This document shows positions 8,285-16,488 of a stretch of 64,000 nucleotides of DNA, in pieces. Origin of the DNA: Terriglobia bacterium (GTDB lineage Bacteria; Acidobacteriota; Terriglobia; UBA7540); NCBI GenBank assembly GCA_030041095.1, contig JASHON010000029.1, forward strand, positions 1 to 64,000, in the 5' to 3' direction. The first letter of the stretch is position 1. The number at the start of each line of letters is the position of its first letter. The notes beneath the pieces are model-generated. The model was not told the origin of the DNA, did not search any database, and saw only the letters and a program-made list of their open reading frames with translations. A program made the position numbers and the translations under genes.

Positions 8285-9195
8285 GGAGTGATTGGGGCGC
8301 CGAGATATGGCTTTACGAACCGATCGATGATGCTGGAAACTTTGTATTTTTCTTCGGTCGTCAGTTCCGAAACGTACGGGGCGCCAGTGGCGCTCTCTGC
8401 AATTCCGAGATAGCGCAACGCTTCGTCGAAAGCCCCCCATATATTTCCGCAACGAAATATTTCCCAAGTGGCGATCAGGTCTTCCTGATGCTTTCGCGCA
8501 GTTTCCAGTTCTCCGTTGCGGTACGCACGATAGAGCGCAACGGCAATATGCGGACAGATATTGTGGAGACCGCCGATAAAGCCGTCGCATCCCATCTGTA
8601 AGCCCACTACTATCAGGAATTCGCTCCCGGTGAGAATGGAAAAATCGTCTGACCTGTTCAATTCGATTAGACGTTGAAGATTAATGCAGTCCTGGTTGCT
8701 CTCCTTGATCCCTACGATGTTCGGGACTTCTTCGTGCAAGCGTGCCACCGTTTCCGGATGAATGCTGTTTTTAGTCATTACTGGGTTATCGTAAATAAAC
8801 ATCGGAAGATCAACCGCGGCCGCTATCTCTGAAAAGTATGCGTACAGATTCTCCTGCGTCGCCAAAAAGTAATAAGGCGCGAGTACAGTCAAGTGGGTGA
8901 TTCCCTCGCGGGCAATCGCCTTGGCCTTGAGCTTGGCTCTGGCCGTGCAAGTCTCTCCGACTCCACCCATCACGGGAACTGCGCCATTTGTTTCCGAAAG
9001 AATAACCGAGACTGCGTGGATTTGCTCCTCGTCGGTAAGGAAGGCAAATCCGCCCATGGTGCCGTTAGCCAGGATTCCATTCACTCCTGCATCGATCAGG
9101 TACCGTGTGAGGCGGCGCAAACCAAGTTCATCCACACGGTCGTGGTCCAACAGTGGTGTTCCGATCGGCGGGACGACGCCAGAGATTTTTTTCAC
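8281..9195 (-). CDS. Dihydrodipicolinate synthase/N-acetylneuraminate lyase family aldolase
   Basis: A 304-residue class I aldolase of the DapA/NanA family. The Schiff-base lysine is in NIVGIKES and the catalytic tyrosine in IYDNP, so it should be active. The usual GTTGE substrate loop reads GTMGG, and the YDNP form differs from the YYNIP typical of sialate lyase, so the substrate is probably another 2-keto acid. Expected reaction: reversible cleavage to pyruvate plus an aldehyde. The start is GTG 9195, with AGGAGG 8 bases upstream; the frame stays open far beyond it, but only as a shadow of the divergent hydrolase gene. Divergent from the MBL operon, with an operator overlapping the predicted transcription start. 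Confidence 0.88.
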   Translation of the reverse strand: MKKISGVVPPIGTPLLDHDRVDELGLRRLTRYLIDAGVNGILANGTMGGFAFLTDEEQIHAVSVILSETNGAVPVMGGVGETCTARAKLKAKAIAREGITHLTVLAPYYFLATQENLYAYFSEIAAAVDLPMFIYDNPVMTKNSIHPETVARLHEEVPNIVGIKESNQDCINLQRLIELNRSDDFSILTGSEFLIVVGLQMGCDGFIGGLHNICPHIAVALYRAYRNGELETARKHQEDLIATWEIFRCGNIWGAFDEALRYLGIAESATGAPYVSELTTEEKYKVSSIIDRFVKPYLGAPITP

Positions 9196-9240
9196 GAAGA
9201 AAGCCTCCTGTGGCAGCGCTTTTCTAACCAAATACATCAC

Positions 9241-9256
9241 ATACTGTCGACAGTAT
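9241..9256. promoter_or_regulatory. GntR-type operator palindrome, DapA promoter
   Basis: ATACTGTCGACAGTAT is a perfect 16-base palindrome covering the predicted transcription start of the DapA-family gene. Related sites occur at 9437-9452, 30523-30534 and 30860-30875. Confidence 0.65.
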
Positions 9257-9263
9257 TCATGAT

Positions 9264-9293
9264 AGCATAGAGACCGGCTCGCACAAGGTTCAA
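9264..9293 (-). promoter_or_regulatory. Sigma-70 promoter of the DapA-family gene
   Basis: On the minus strand, TTGAAC (9288-9293) and TATGCT (9264-9269) are 18 bases apart. The start of transcription would fall at the edge of the palindrome at 9241-9256, a placement that suggests repression. Confidence 0.5.
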
Positions 9294-9436
9294 TAAGCGC
9301 GAGGCATGCTGCGCTACAGGAATTTATATAAATCCCTATAAACATGGTACATATCAATAGACTGCAGCGTGACATAATCGATTCATAGGAGAATTTTTCG
9401 GCTAGCCTTGGATGTTGACTTCTGCTGTTATACGGT

Positions 9437-9452
9437 ATATTGTCGACAACAT
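9437..9452. promoter_or_regulatory. GntR-type operator palindrome, MBL operon
   Basis: ATATTGTCGACAACAT, palindromic with one mismatched pair, overlaps a possible -10 (TATATT at 9436-9441; TTGACT -35 at 9415-9420, short 15-base spacer) and touches the ATG at 9451. Confidence 0.55.
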
Positions 9453-10200
9453 GCGAATTGACGACAAGTTGGCGATCGTTGGAAGCATGCAGTTCGGCAT
9501 ATCCGCGCCGTATGATTGCCATGTATACGCCATTCAGGGCTCCGATGGCATCGTTTTGATCGACGCGGGATGCGGGAATGCAACCGAACGAATTTTGCAG
9601 CGCGTAGCTCACGACCTCTCCGGGGAGCGCGTTGTTGGCCTGCTGATTACGCATTGTCACGTGGACCATTCTGGAGGTGCGTTTGCTATTCGTCAACGCA
9701 CGAATTGTGCAGTATTTGTACCGGAGGCTGGTAAGCGGACGCTCGAGGCCGCAGACATTGAAGCCACGGGATTCCGGAACGCCCAAGATCAGGGCATCTA
9801 TCCGCCGGGACTGCAACTGCATCCCTGCGTCGCCGACGTAACAGTTCGTGACGGGCAGGTCTTTTCTGTAGGAGGGCTGGAATTCACTCCTATGCATGTG
9901 CGTGGCCACAGCCCCGATTCCCACTGCTATCTACTGCGAACGGATGGGCACGTTTGGCTCTTTACCGGCGACGTTGCCTTTTATGGCGGCGTACTCGGAG
10001 TGATCAACGCCGAAGGTTCCAACATGGAAGGCTACCGAGCTGATCTCCACAAGCTCTCAGGCTTGGGCGTCGAAGGGCTATTTCCTGGGCATGGCCTATT
10101 CACGCTGGCCGATGGACAAAAACATATAGATTGCGCTATCGAACAGTCGCAAAAGGGGTTTCTGGGACGCCAGATTGGACAAGGAGATATCCTGTTTTGA
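9451..10200 (+). CDS. Metallo-beta-lactamase-fold hydrolase
   Basis: A 249-residue MBL-fold protein. It has the zinc motif THCHVDHSGG (HxHxDH class), a later histidine in RGHSPDSH, the metal-bridging aspartate in FTGDVAF and a final histidine in PGHG. Such proteins hydrolyse lactones, thioesters or related bonds; the substrate cannot be read from the sequence. An in-frame ATG at 9412 is available, but a promoter-like TTGACT and the operator lie between the two starts, so 9451 (possibly leaderless) is preferred. First gene of the long coupled operon. Its stop overlaps the start of the next gene. Confidence 0.85.
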   Translation: MRIDDKLAIVGSMQFGISAPYDCHVYAIQGSDGIVLIDAGCGNATERILQRVAHDLSGERVVGLLITHCHVDHSGGAFAIRQRTNCAVFVPEAGKRTLEAADIEATGFRNAQDQGIYPPGLQLHPCVADVTVRDGQVFSVGGLEFTPMHVRGHSPDSHCYLLRTDGHVWLFTGDVAFYGGVLGVINAEGSNMEGYRADLHKLSGLGVEGLFPGHGLFTLADGQKHIDCAIEQSQKGFLGRQIGQGDILF

Positions 10201-11231
10201 ACGCTCCGCCGACTCTCGGTGAAGGCCATACGCCACTGCTTGAAAGCGTGATGATTGGGCCGAATCTCAACTTGCGCCTTCTGTTCAAGCTGGAGCTTTG
10301 CAACCCCACCGGTTCCTACAAAGATCGATTTGTCGCGGCGCAGATGGCTGAGTTCCTGCGCTCCCGAGTTCACGCATGTGTAGCGACATCGTCAGGCAAT
10401 ACGGGCGCCTCGCTGGCGGCATTCAGCGCGCGCTACGACGTCCAGTGCACAATCCTGGTCAATGAGTTCGCTCCCGCAAACAAGGTGGCACAAATGCGGG
10501 CTTATGGAGCGAGGGTGTTCCGCGTGCGTGACTTCGTGATTTCGCCCGGAGTCACAGACCGTGTCTACGCGCGATTACACCGGATTTCTGAAGTAAAGCA
10601 CGTCCGTGTTGTCGTTTCCGCGTATAGGTATTGCCCAGACGGGATGCGTGGCGTGGAAGCAATCGCTACCGAATTACTCGTGCAGGTTCCTGCCGGAATA
10701 GACCACGTATTTGTGCCGGTAGGTGGAGGTGGGCTGTATTCGGCGGTGTGTCGCGGATTTTGCCGGAGACCCCCCCGAACTCCTGCAATCCATGCCGTGC
10801 AGCCGGAAGGTTGTGCCACAGTCGTATCGGCTTTTGAAACCGGGCACAACGAAATCATTCCCGTCACTACTACCACGCGGGTCAGCGGTCTTGCGGTTCC
10901 CTTTGATATCGATGCAAGCCTTGCCCTAAGCCATTTGCGCACGTCCGGAGGGCGGGGGATCGCCGTCAGCGACGAGGAAGTATTCACGACGCAGAAACGC
11001 ATGTTGCGTGAAGAAGGAATATGGTGTGAACCCGCAGGTGCCACGGCCCTCGCCGGCTGTCTGCGGGCGTGTGAGCAGGGCTGCATCGAAGCCGGTGCGA
11101 CTGTCGTTTGTCTTGTCACCGGACATGGCTTTAAGGATCCCGAATCCCTCTCCTTGGAGACGCGTGAGACTGAAGCCCCACTCATTCAGGAAAACGATGT
11201 CAACGAAGCTTTATTCGAGGTTAGGGCCTAA
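10197..11231 (+). CDS. Threonine-synthase-like PLP-dependent enzyme (tryptophan synthase beta fold)
   Basis: A 344-residue fold-type II PLP enzyme. The cofactor lysine is in NPTGSYKDR, the substrate loop in SSGNTGAS, and the phosphate-binding loop in PVGGGGLYS. The family includes threonine synthase, threonine dehydratase and diaminopropionate ammonia-lyase, which replace or eliminate a beta or gamma substituent of an amino acid. As part of a catabolic operon, deamination is more likely than threonine synthesis. The start is TTG 10197, overlapping the upstream TGA, with AAGGAG at 10181-10186. The stop shares an A with the next ATG (TAATG), so translation is coupled on both sides. Confidence 0.82.
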   Translation: MNAPPTLGEGHTPLLESVMIGPNLNLRLLFKLELCNPTGSYKDRFVAAQMAEFLRSRVHACVATSSGNTGASLAAFSARYDVQCTILVNEFAPANKVAQMRAYGARVFRVRDFVISPGVTDRVYARLHRISEVKHVRVVVSAYRYCPDGMRGVEAIATELLVQVPAGIDHVFVPVGGGGLYSAVCRGFCRRPPRTPAIHAVQPEGCATVVSAFETGHNEIIPVTTTTRVSGLAVPFDIDASLALSHLRTSGGRGIAVSDEEVFTTQKRMLREEGIWCEPAGATALAGCLRACEQGCIEAGATVVCLVTGHGFKDPESLSLETRETEAPLIQENDVNEALFEVRA

Positions 11232-12691
11232 TGCAGGTTGCTATTGGCGGTATTTATCACGAATCGAACACGTTCTTCTCGCAGGCTACGACTCTGCAGC
11301 ACTTCGCGGAATCTCAGCTCGACTATGGAGAAGATGTTATACCGAAATGGCGGAACTCGTGTTCTGAGATGGGCGGATTCCTAGCGGGTGCGGAACGCTA
11401 CAAGTTCTCCGTCACGCCCACCCTCATGGCTTGGGCGACGCCCTCCGGTGCTGTCACAGACGATACTTTCGAAACGCTTGTCGGCAATTTAGTGGGCCGC
11501 TTGAAATCCATTAGCCCGATGGACGGCGTGTTACTTTCTCTGCACGGCGCTATGGTTTCCGACGCGTATCCCGATGCGGACGGCGAAATCCTACGCCGCG
11601 TGCGTGAAACGATTGGGCCTCATAAGCCCTTGGTGGCAACTGTTGATTTCCACGCGAACCTTACTGAGGAGATGGTGCGATGGCCGAATGCTATCGTCGG
11701 ATACGACACCTACCCTCATATTGACCAAGTCGAGCGCGGGATTGAGGCTGCGGAGATTCTGCATCGTATGCTGCGAGAGGGACTGGCACCGGTCATGGCT
11801 CTCGCGCGCCGTCCCCTCCTGCCCCATATCCTCAGCCAGGTGACCGATAGGCCACCGATGGCTCAGCTCATCGATGCCGCGCACAGATACGAGGGTGAGC
11901 CAGGCCTAGTGAGCATTACAGTCTGCGCTGGGTTCCCTTACACCGATGTGCCGAAGGCCGGATTTGCAGTCGTGGCTGTAGGCGAAGATGCCAAAGCTAC
12001 GCGCGCCGCGGCTGAGAGGCTGGCAGACGAAGCCTGGCAACGCCGCGTTGGATTCGCACGGGAGATCGCTCAACCAGGCGAAGCGGTCCGGCAAGCGATC
12101 TCCCAGTCTGTCGGTCTTTCCTTGCTTATCGATGTGGGAGATAACGTAGGCGCGGGAACGCCGGGCGATGGAACGGTTCTGTTACGGGAGCTCCTAGCAC
12201 AAGAGGCGCAGAACGCGCTCGTATTGCTTTGTGATCCAGAGGCCGTAGCCCTCTGTGTCAGCGCAGGAGTAAGGCGACCGGTCCAACTCAAAGTAGGCGG
12301 AAAGCATGATCGGCTTCATGGCGAACCCATCGAGATCGCCGGGCAGGTTCGGCTACTAAGCGATGGAATCTATCGGAATACCGGGCCGATGCGCGACGGC
12401 GTATGGGAAGATCAAGGCAGGACGGCGGTGGTCGACACGGGGGGAGTAGTAGTGGTGCTTACCGAACGGCGCGCGCCGATGTGGAACTTGCAACAGTTGC
12501 GCGCTCTCGGGATTGAGCCAACGCAACTGCGCATCATCGTTTTGAAGGGTGCCATCGCGTACCGCGCCGCGTACGCTCCCATCGCACAGCGAATCATTGA
12601 AGCGGATACTCCAGGGCTAGCCGCCGCCGATGTTCGGGGATTTCCCTACAAAAGGCTTGATCGACCCATATACCCGCTCGACCCCCTATGA
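11231..12691 (+). CDS. M81-family (MlrC-like) metallopeptidase
   Basis: A 486-residue protein of the MlrC family, named for the enzyme that cleaves linear microcystin products. The N-terminal signature HESNTF (residues 10-15), then TVDFHAN (about 137-143) and YDTYPHID (about 158-165), carry the zinc ligands, and the C-terminal MlrC domain is full length. Most M81 proteins lie in small-molecule catabolic operons and probably hydrolyse amide or similar bonds of modified amino acids and not proteins. No other mlr genes are present, so microcystin degradation is not implied. It overlaps both neighbours by one to four bases. Confidence 0.88.
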   Translation: MQVAIGGIYHESNTFFSQATTLQHFAESQLDYGEDVIPKWRNSCSEMGGFLAGAERYKFSVTPTLMAWATPSGAVTDDTFETLVGNLVGRLKSISPMDGVLLSLHGAMVSDAYPDADGEILRRVRETIGPHKPLVATVDFHANLTEEMVRWPNAIVGYDTYPHIDQVERGIEAAEILHRMLREGLAPVMALARRPLLPHILSQVTDRPPMAQLIDAAHRYEGEPGLVSITVCAGFPYTDVPKAGFAVVAVGEDAKATRAAAERLADEAWQRRVGFAREIAQPGEAVRQAISQSVGLSLLIDVGDNVGAGTPGDGTVLLRELLAQEAQNALVLLCDPEAVALCVSAGVRRPVQLKVGGKHDRLHGEPIEIAGQVRLLSDGIYRNTGPMRDGVWEDQGRTAVVDTGGVVVVLTERRAPMWNLQQLRALGIEPTQLRIIVLKGAIAYRAAYAPIAQRIIEADTPGLAAADVRGFPYKRLDRPIYPLDPL

Positions 12692-13440
12692 ATCTTGAGA
12701 ACAAAGTCGCGATCGTTACGGGAGGCGTAGCGGGTATTGGCTGGGCGACTGCCAACATTTTGGCGGAGCGGGGTGCACGCGTCGTAATCACACGGTTTCC
12801 AGGAACTCACCTGACAGCAGTGGGGTCACCAGAAATATTTCCCGTGGAACTTGATATTAGAGATCAACCCGACGTCAAAAGAGTTATGGATGCCATCGTA
12901 CTGCAATTCGGGCGCATCGACGTGCTCGTCAACAATGCCAGCGTAACTGGCGGCGGTGCCCTTTCGCCGTTTCTCACCATGCCAACCGAGTTTATCCATC
13001 AAGTGGTTGACACAAACTTAAAGGGCACAGTGTACTGCTCGCAGGCGGCGGCCCGGCACATGCTAAAGCAGGGCCGCGGGGGCGTCATCATTCACGTTAG
13101 TTCCGTAGGAGCTTACACTGCGCAGGAGGATGCAAGCCTCTACTGTGCAACCAAGGCTGCCCAGGTCGCCTTAGCGAAGGCAATGGCAATCGAGCTTGCG
13201 CCTCATGCCATTCGCGTGAACGCCGTTGCGCCGGGAGACATTAGAACGGAGGCTAGCGAGCAGGTGGTTCGAGACCCGATTGACCCAACCACAGCGAATA
13301 AATTCTGTCGCTTCACCCCGATGGGGCGACGTGGCCAGCCGGAGGAAGTGGGGCGAACAATCGCATTTCTAGCCTCCGACGATGCGTCGTTCATCACCGG
13401 CGCGACAGTGATTGTGGATGGGGGATTCCTTTCATATTAG
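12688..13440 (+). CDS. Short-chain dehydrogenase/reductase (first of two)
   Basis: A 250-residue classical SDR. It has the NAD(P)-binding TGGVAGIG, the structural NNAS, catalytic serine in HVSSVG and the Tyr-Lys pair in YCATK, and it ends with the usual GxxxxVDGG. Expected reaction: oxidation or reduction of a hydroxyl/keto group on the pathway intermediate. The ATG overlaps the M81 stop (ATGA). It shares only general family features with the second SDR at 20732-21535. Confidence 0.9.
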   Translation: MNLENKVAIVTGGVAGIGWATANILAERGARVVITRFPGTHLTAVGSPEIFPVELDIRDQPDVKRVMDAIVLQFGRIDVLVNNASVTGGGALSPFLTMPTEFIHQVVDTNLKGTVYCSQAAARHMLKQGRGGVIIHVSSVGAYTAQEDASLYCATKAAQVALAKAMAIELAPHAIRVNAVAPGDIRTEASEQVVRDPIDPTTANKFCRFTPMGRRGQPEEVGRTIAFLASDDASFITGATVIVDGGFLSY

Positions 13441-13451
13441 GCGGCTTGCTC

Positions 13452-14444
13452 ATGACCTCTGGGACACATTGCAAAGCCGAAAGACTACGGGTCACCGATT
13501 TCGACCCTGAGCGCTTCGCTCGCGGATGTAAGAAAGCGCTTCTGTTGGAACTGAACGCAGGTTCCGCGAGGCTTGAATTGCCCGTCTCATTATTCCGAGG
13601 AGCCCACGATGGCCCGGTTCTCGCCATCACGGCCGGCGTGCACGGCGACGAATTTGAAGGTGTACAGGCGGTGCTCGAAATATGCGCGGAGGCCGATCCC
13701 ACTCGAATACACGGGACCGTGATCGCCGTTCCTGTGGCCAATCCTCCCGCATTCTGGAACGGCACGCGCACGAACCCCCTGGACGAAAGTGATCTGGCAC
13801 GCGCTTTCCCTGGCCGTGCTGATGGGACTGCAACGGAGATTATCGCCTTCCATCTCGCTCATTCCGTCATCGCCCGAGCTGACTTCTACATTGATCTGCA
13901 CACGGCGGGCACGAAGCTGCTGATGCCCTGCATGGTTGGTTATGACGCCAACGATCGGCGTTCTGGTGAAGCAGCGCGTACTTTCGGGGCGCCAATTATC
14001 TGGGGTCATCCGAGTGTTGGTGCCGGCCGCACGATCTCTTTTGCCACTTCCTGTGGCATCCCCTGGCTCTATACGGAGGCGCCTGGTGGCGGTTCTTCGG
14101 CGAAGGAGGACATCGAGGTTTTCAAGCGCGGACTATTCAACCTTCAGCAACATTTAGGTATCCTGCGCGGGCGAATTGGTGCGATGCCCGCCATACAGCG
14201 CGTGCTCTTCGGAGATGGGGACGTTGATTCGGGTGTTGCCGCGACACAATGCGGGTTCTTCATGCCCTCTGTTGAGCTATTGCAGGAGGTCCGCAAGGGC
14301 CAGCAACTAGGCCGCACGATCGATCTGCACAGCGAAGTGGTGGAGTGTTTCGAATCGCCGCGAGACGGTGTTGTCGGAATGGTTCGAGTCTTCCCCCTTG
14401 TCCGTCCCGGCGACTCAGTCTGCTTGCTGACAAGTGGCCAATGA
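13452..14444 (+). CDS. Succinylglutamate desuccinylase/aspartoacylase family amidohydrolase
   Basis: A 330-residue M14-like zinc hydrolase. Zinc ligands H64 and E67 lie in GVHGDEFEG and H150 in DLHTAG. The family removes acyl groups (succinyl, acetyl, others) from the nitrogen of amino acids. Together with the GNAT protein at the operon's end this suggests an N-acylated intermediate. ATG 13452 follows the SDR stop by 11 bases; a TTG six bases upstream is also in frame. The stop overlaps the next start (ATGA). Confidence 0.85.
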   Translation: MTSGTHCKAERLRVTDFDPERFARGCKKALLLELNAGSARLELPVSLFRGAHDGPVLAITAGVHGDEFEGVQAVLEICAEADPTRIHGTVIAVPVANPPAFWNGTRTNPLDESDLARAFPGRADGTATEIIAFHLAHSVIARADFYIDLHTAGTKLLMPCMVGYDANDRRSGEAARTFGAPIIWGHPSVGAGRTISFATSCGIPWLYTEAPGGGSSAKEDIEVFKRGLFNLQQHLGILRGRIGAMPAIQRVLFGDGDVDSGVAATQCGFFMPSVELLQEVRKGQQLGRTIDLHSEVVECFESPRDGVVGMVRVFPLVRPGDSVCLLTSGQ

Positions 14445-15451
14445 AGGAGGCAAGAACAACTCGCATATCGGAACAGTGGAGCCGTCGAGAATTCATCCAA
14501 GCGGGAGCGCTTCTGTCGACGGTGATTGCGTCGCCACGTGCAGTTTCTGCCAAACACATTCCATCACACATGTTGCCTGCAGCCTTCTATCGGCGACTGC
14601 GTGGCCCGATTGTTTCCATTCCGACGCCATTCCGCAAAGACTTTCAACTCGATCCGGAAGGATTGAAGAATATCATCGAGTTGGGCCTACGTAATGGCGT
14701 TACTATTTTCGACCTTACAGCCGGCGACAGCCAATATGCTTACCTTTCTTATGAGGAAGTCAAAGAGCTTGGCCGATTGACAACCGCAGACGTTGGAAGT
14801 CGGGGGATGACCATTATAGGCACCAATGGATGGTGGCTTGAACGCACCGTCGAGTTTGCAAAGTACGCGGAGTCAATCGGCGCGGCAGCCCTCCAGGTTC
14901 TGAAGCCGAGCGGAGCAGATGATGTTGACCTTGTGGATTACTACCGCCAGGTTGCCCGGAGCACTTCCCTTCCGATCGTGCTACACGGGAACTTCCCAAC
15001 CCCCGTTCTGGCGCGTCTGGCTGAGATCCAGTCAATCGTCGCGCTTAAGGAAGATGTCAGTCTGGCGTATTACATCAATGGAATTATTCGTTTCGGACGC
15101 CGGATCAATTGCTTTTCCGGAGGAGGACTCGATTGGTTCCTGGTCGGCCAGCCGTATGGTGCGACGGCGTATTTTGACTCCTACGCAACGTTTGCACCGG
15201 AAATTACGCTCCGATTCTGGCGTGCTGTGCAAACGGCAGACTACGCGACCGAAGTGGACATCGTCGAGCAATACGACCATCCTTTCATCCAGAATTTCTC
15301 AGCGTCGTTTTGGCGTGCGACATTGGAGTATTTCGGTGTGGCGCTCAGGTACCTGAGGCCGCCTCAACACAGCTATACCGACGCCGAAATGGCAGAAGTG
15401 AAGCGCTTCTATGACAAGCTCGGAGTATTTCCAAAGAGGCATCTTTTCTGA
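14441..15451 (+). CDS. Tat-exported DapA-family protein with altered active site
   Basis: A 336-residue DapA-fold protein beginning with a twin-arginine signal (SRREFIQAGALL, cut probably after AVSA near residue 38). The Schiff-base lysine position is kept (VALKED), but the tyrosine of the usual YNxP motif is replaced (HGNFP), and GTTGE reads LTAGD. It may therefore be a binding protein or catalyse a different reaction outside the cytoplasm. The ATG overlaps the upstream stop. Export of a DapA-type protein is unusual. The frame is open further upstream, but only as an overlap with the preceding gene. Confidence 0.8.
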   Translation: MKEARTTRISEQWSRREFIQAGALLSTVIASPRAVSAKHIPSHMLPAAFYRRLRGPIVSIPTPFRKDFQLDPEGLKNIIELGLRNGVTIFDLTAGDSQYAYLSYEEVKELGRLTTADVGSRGMTIIGTNGWWLERTVEFAKYAESIGAAALQVLKPSGADDVDLVDYYRQVARSTSLPIVLHGNFPTPVLARLAEIQSIVALKEDVSLAYYINGIIRFGRRINCFSGGGLDWFLVGQPYGATAYFDSYATFAPEITLRFWRAVQTADYATEVDIVEQYDHPFIQNFSASFWRATLEYFGVALRYLRPPQHSYTDAEMAEVKRFYDKLGVFPKRHLF

Positions 15452-15459
15452 GGAGACTT

Positions 15460-16452
15460 ATGTGGGCGCTTAGGTCGGGGACATTATTGCTTTTCGCGGG
15501 CGTAGGGCTCTTCGCAGTCAAAGGCGCTAGAAAGAAGCTTGTTTGGACCGAGAGAGCAGAATTGCCGCGTCCTGTCGCTGGATATATGGCTGGAGTGAGC
15601 CATGGGAATCTCTTGATTGTTGGCGGCACTTATTGGGAACACGGGGAAAAACAGTGGACGGACCGAGTCCAGATATTCAGCCCATACAAGAATTCCTGGA
15701 CCAACGGTCCCGTCTTGCCGCAGCCGCGGAGTGATGCAGCAAGCGTCGTTCTCAAGGGTCGCGTTTACGTCTTTGGCGGAGGCGCCGGCGATGCGGTCCG
15801 GCGGGACTGCCTAGCGCTCGAGCAAGGGGCCTGGAAGAGTGTGCCTGAGGCCGAGCTGCCTGAACCTCGGCTCTATGCCAATGCCGTCGTTGACCGAGGC
15901 TGGGTTTACCTGCTCGGTGGGATGTCTGACGCGCGAGACTACACGACAGCAAGCAGCGACTTCTGGCGCTGGCGTCCGGGAGAAGAAGGCTGGCAAGAAC
16001 TGCCTCCGCTACCTGGTCCAGGACGCATTAACTTTGCCATCGCTCAAATTGATGGAGACGTGTACGTTTTTGGCGGCGCAACCGCGGCCGGGGCGGCCGA
16101 TGTCAGAAACCTGAATGACGCCTACCGGTTCGACCCCGCCGACAGAAGATGGGAGCATCTTCACAATCTGCCTGTAGCTAACCGTTCATGGTGGTCTGTC
16201 AGCTTGGGCGATAGTGCGCTAGTGCTTGCCGGCTACACGACTACTTATGCGGACACAGTCTATCGGTACATACCACAAAGCGGCCTGCGGAAAATGGGGA
16301 CTCTACCTCACTCCCTGGCTGATCCCAAATTTTTCCTCATCAAAAACGTGATCGTAGGAACGGGTGGAGAAGCAGGACCTAGCGTGCGCGGCAAATGGAC
16401 TCTGCAGGCCATTATCCCCCAAAGCTGGTTGAAGGAGGATCGACCGCGGTGA
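15460..16452 (+). CDS. Kelch-repeat beta-propeller, NanM-like mutarotase candidate
   Basis: A 330-residue exported protein: an N-terminal hydrophobic segment (about 4-20) followed by five to six kelch blades (repeated VYVFGG/VYLLGG ends with W at blade starts). Size, export and genetic context resemble N-acetylneuraminate mutarotase NanM, which converts the released alpha anomer of sialic acid. No sequence feature proves that activity, and galactose-oxidase-type or purely structural kelch proteins are alternatives. GAGGAG lies about 5 bases before the ATG, 8 bases after the previous stop. Confidence 0.65.
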   Translation: MWALRSGTLLLFAGVGLFAVKGARKKLVWTERAELPRPVAGYMAGVSHGNLLIVGGTYWEHGEKQWTDRVQIFSPYKNSWTNGPVLPQPRSDAASVVLKGRVYVFGGGAGDAVRRDCLALEQGAWKSVPEAELPEPRLYANAVVDRGWVYLLGGMSDARDYTTASSDFWRWRPGEEGWQELPPLPGPGRINFAIAQIDGDVYVFGGATAAGAADVRNLNDAYRFDPADRRWEHLHNLPVANRSWWSVSLGDSALVLAGYTTTYADTVYRYIPQSGLRKMGTLPHSLADPKFFLIKNVIVGTGGEAGPSVRGKWTLQAIIPQSWLKEDRPR

Positions 16453-16488
16453 AGTTAACGAGCTTTCGCTCGGTGGAGGAAGCGTAGC

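Noticed and set aside
9196-9924. Open extension of the DapA-family frame for 243 codons upstream of GTG 9195
   Set aside because: It is the antisense shadow of the MBL gene and crosses the promoter and operator. A strong AGGAGG sits at the GTG.
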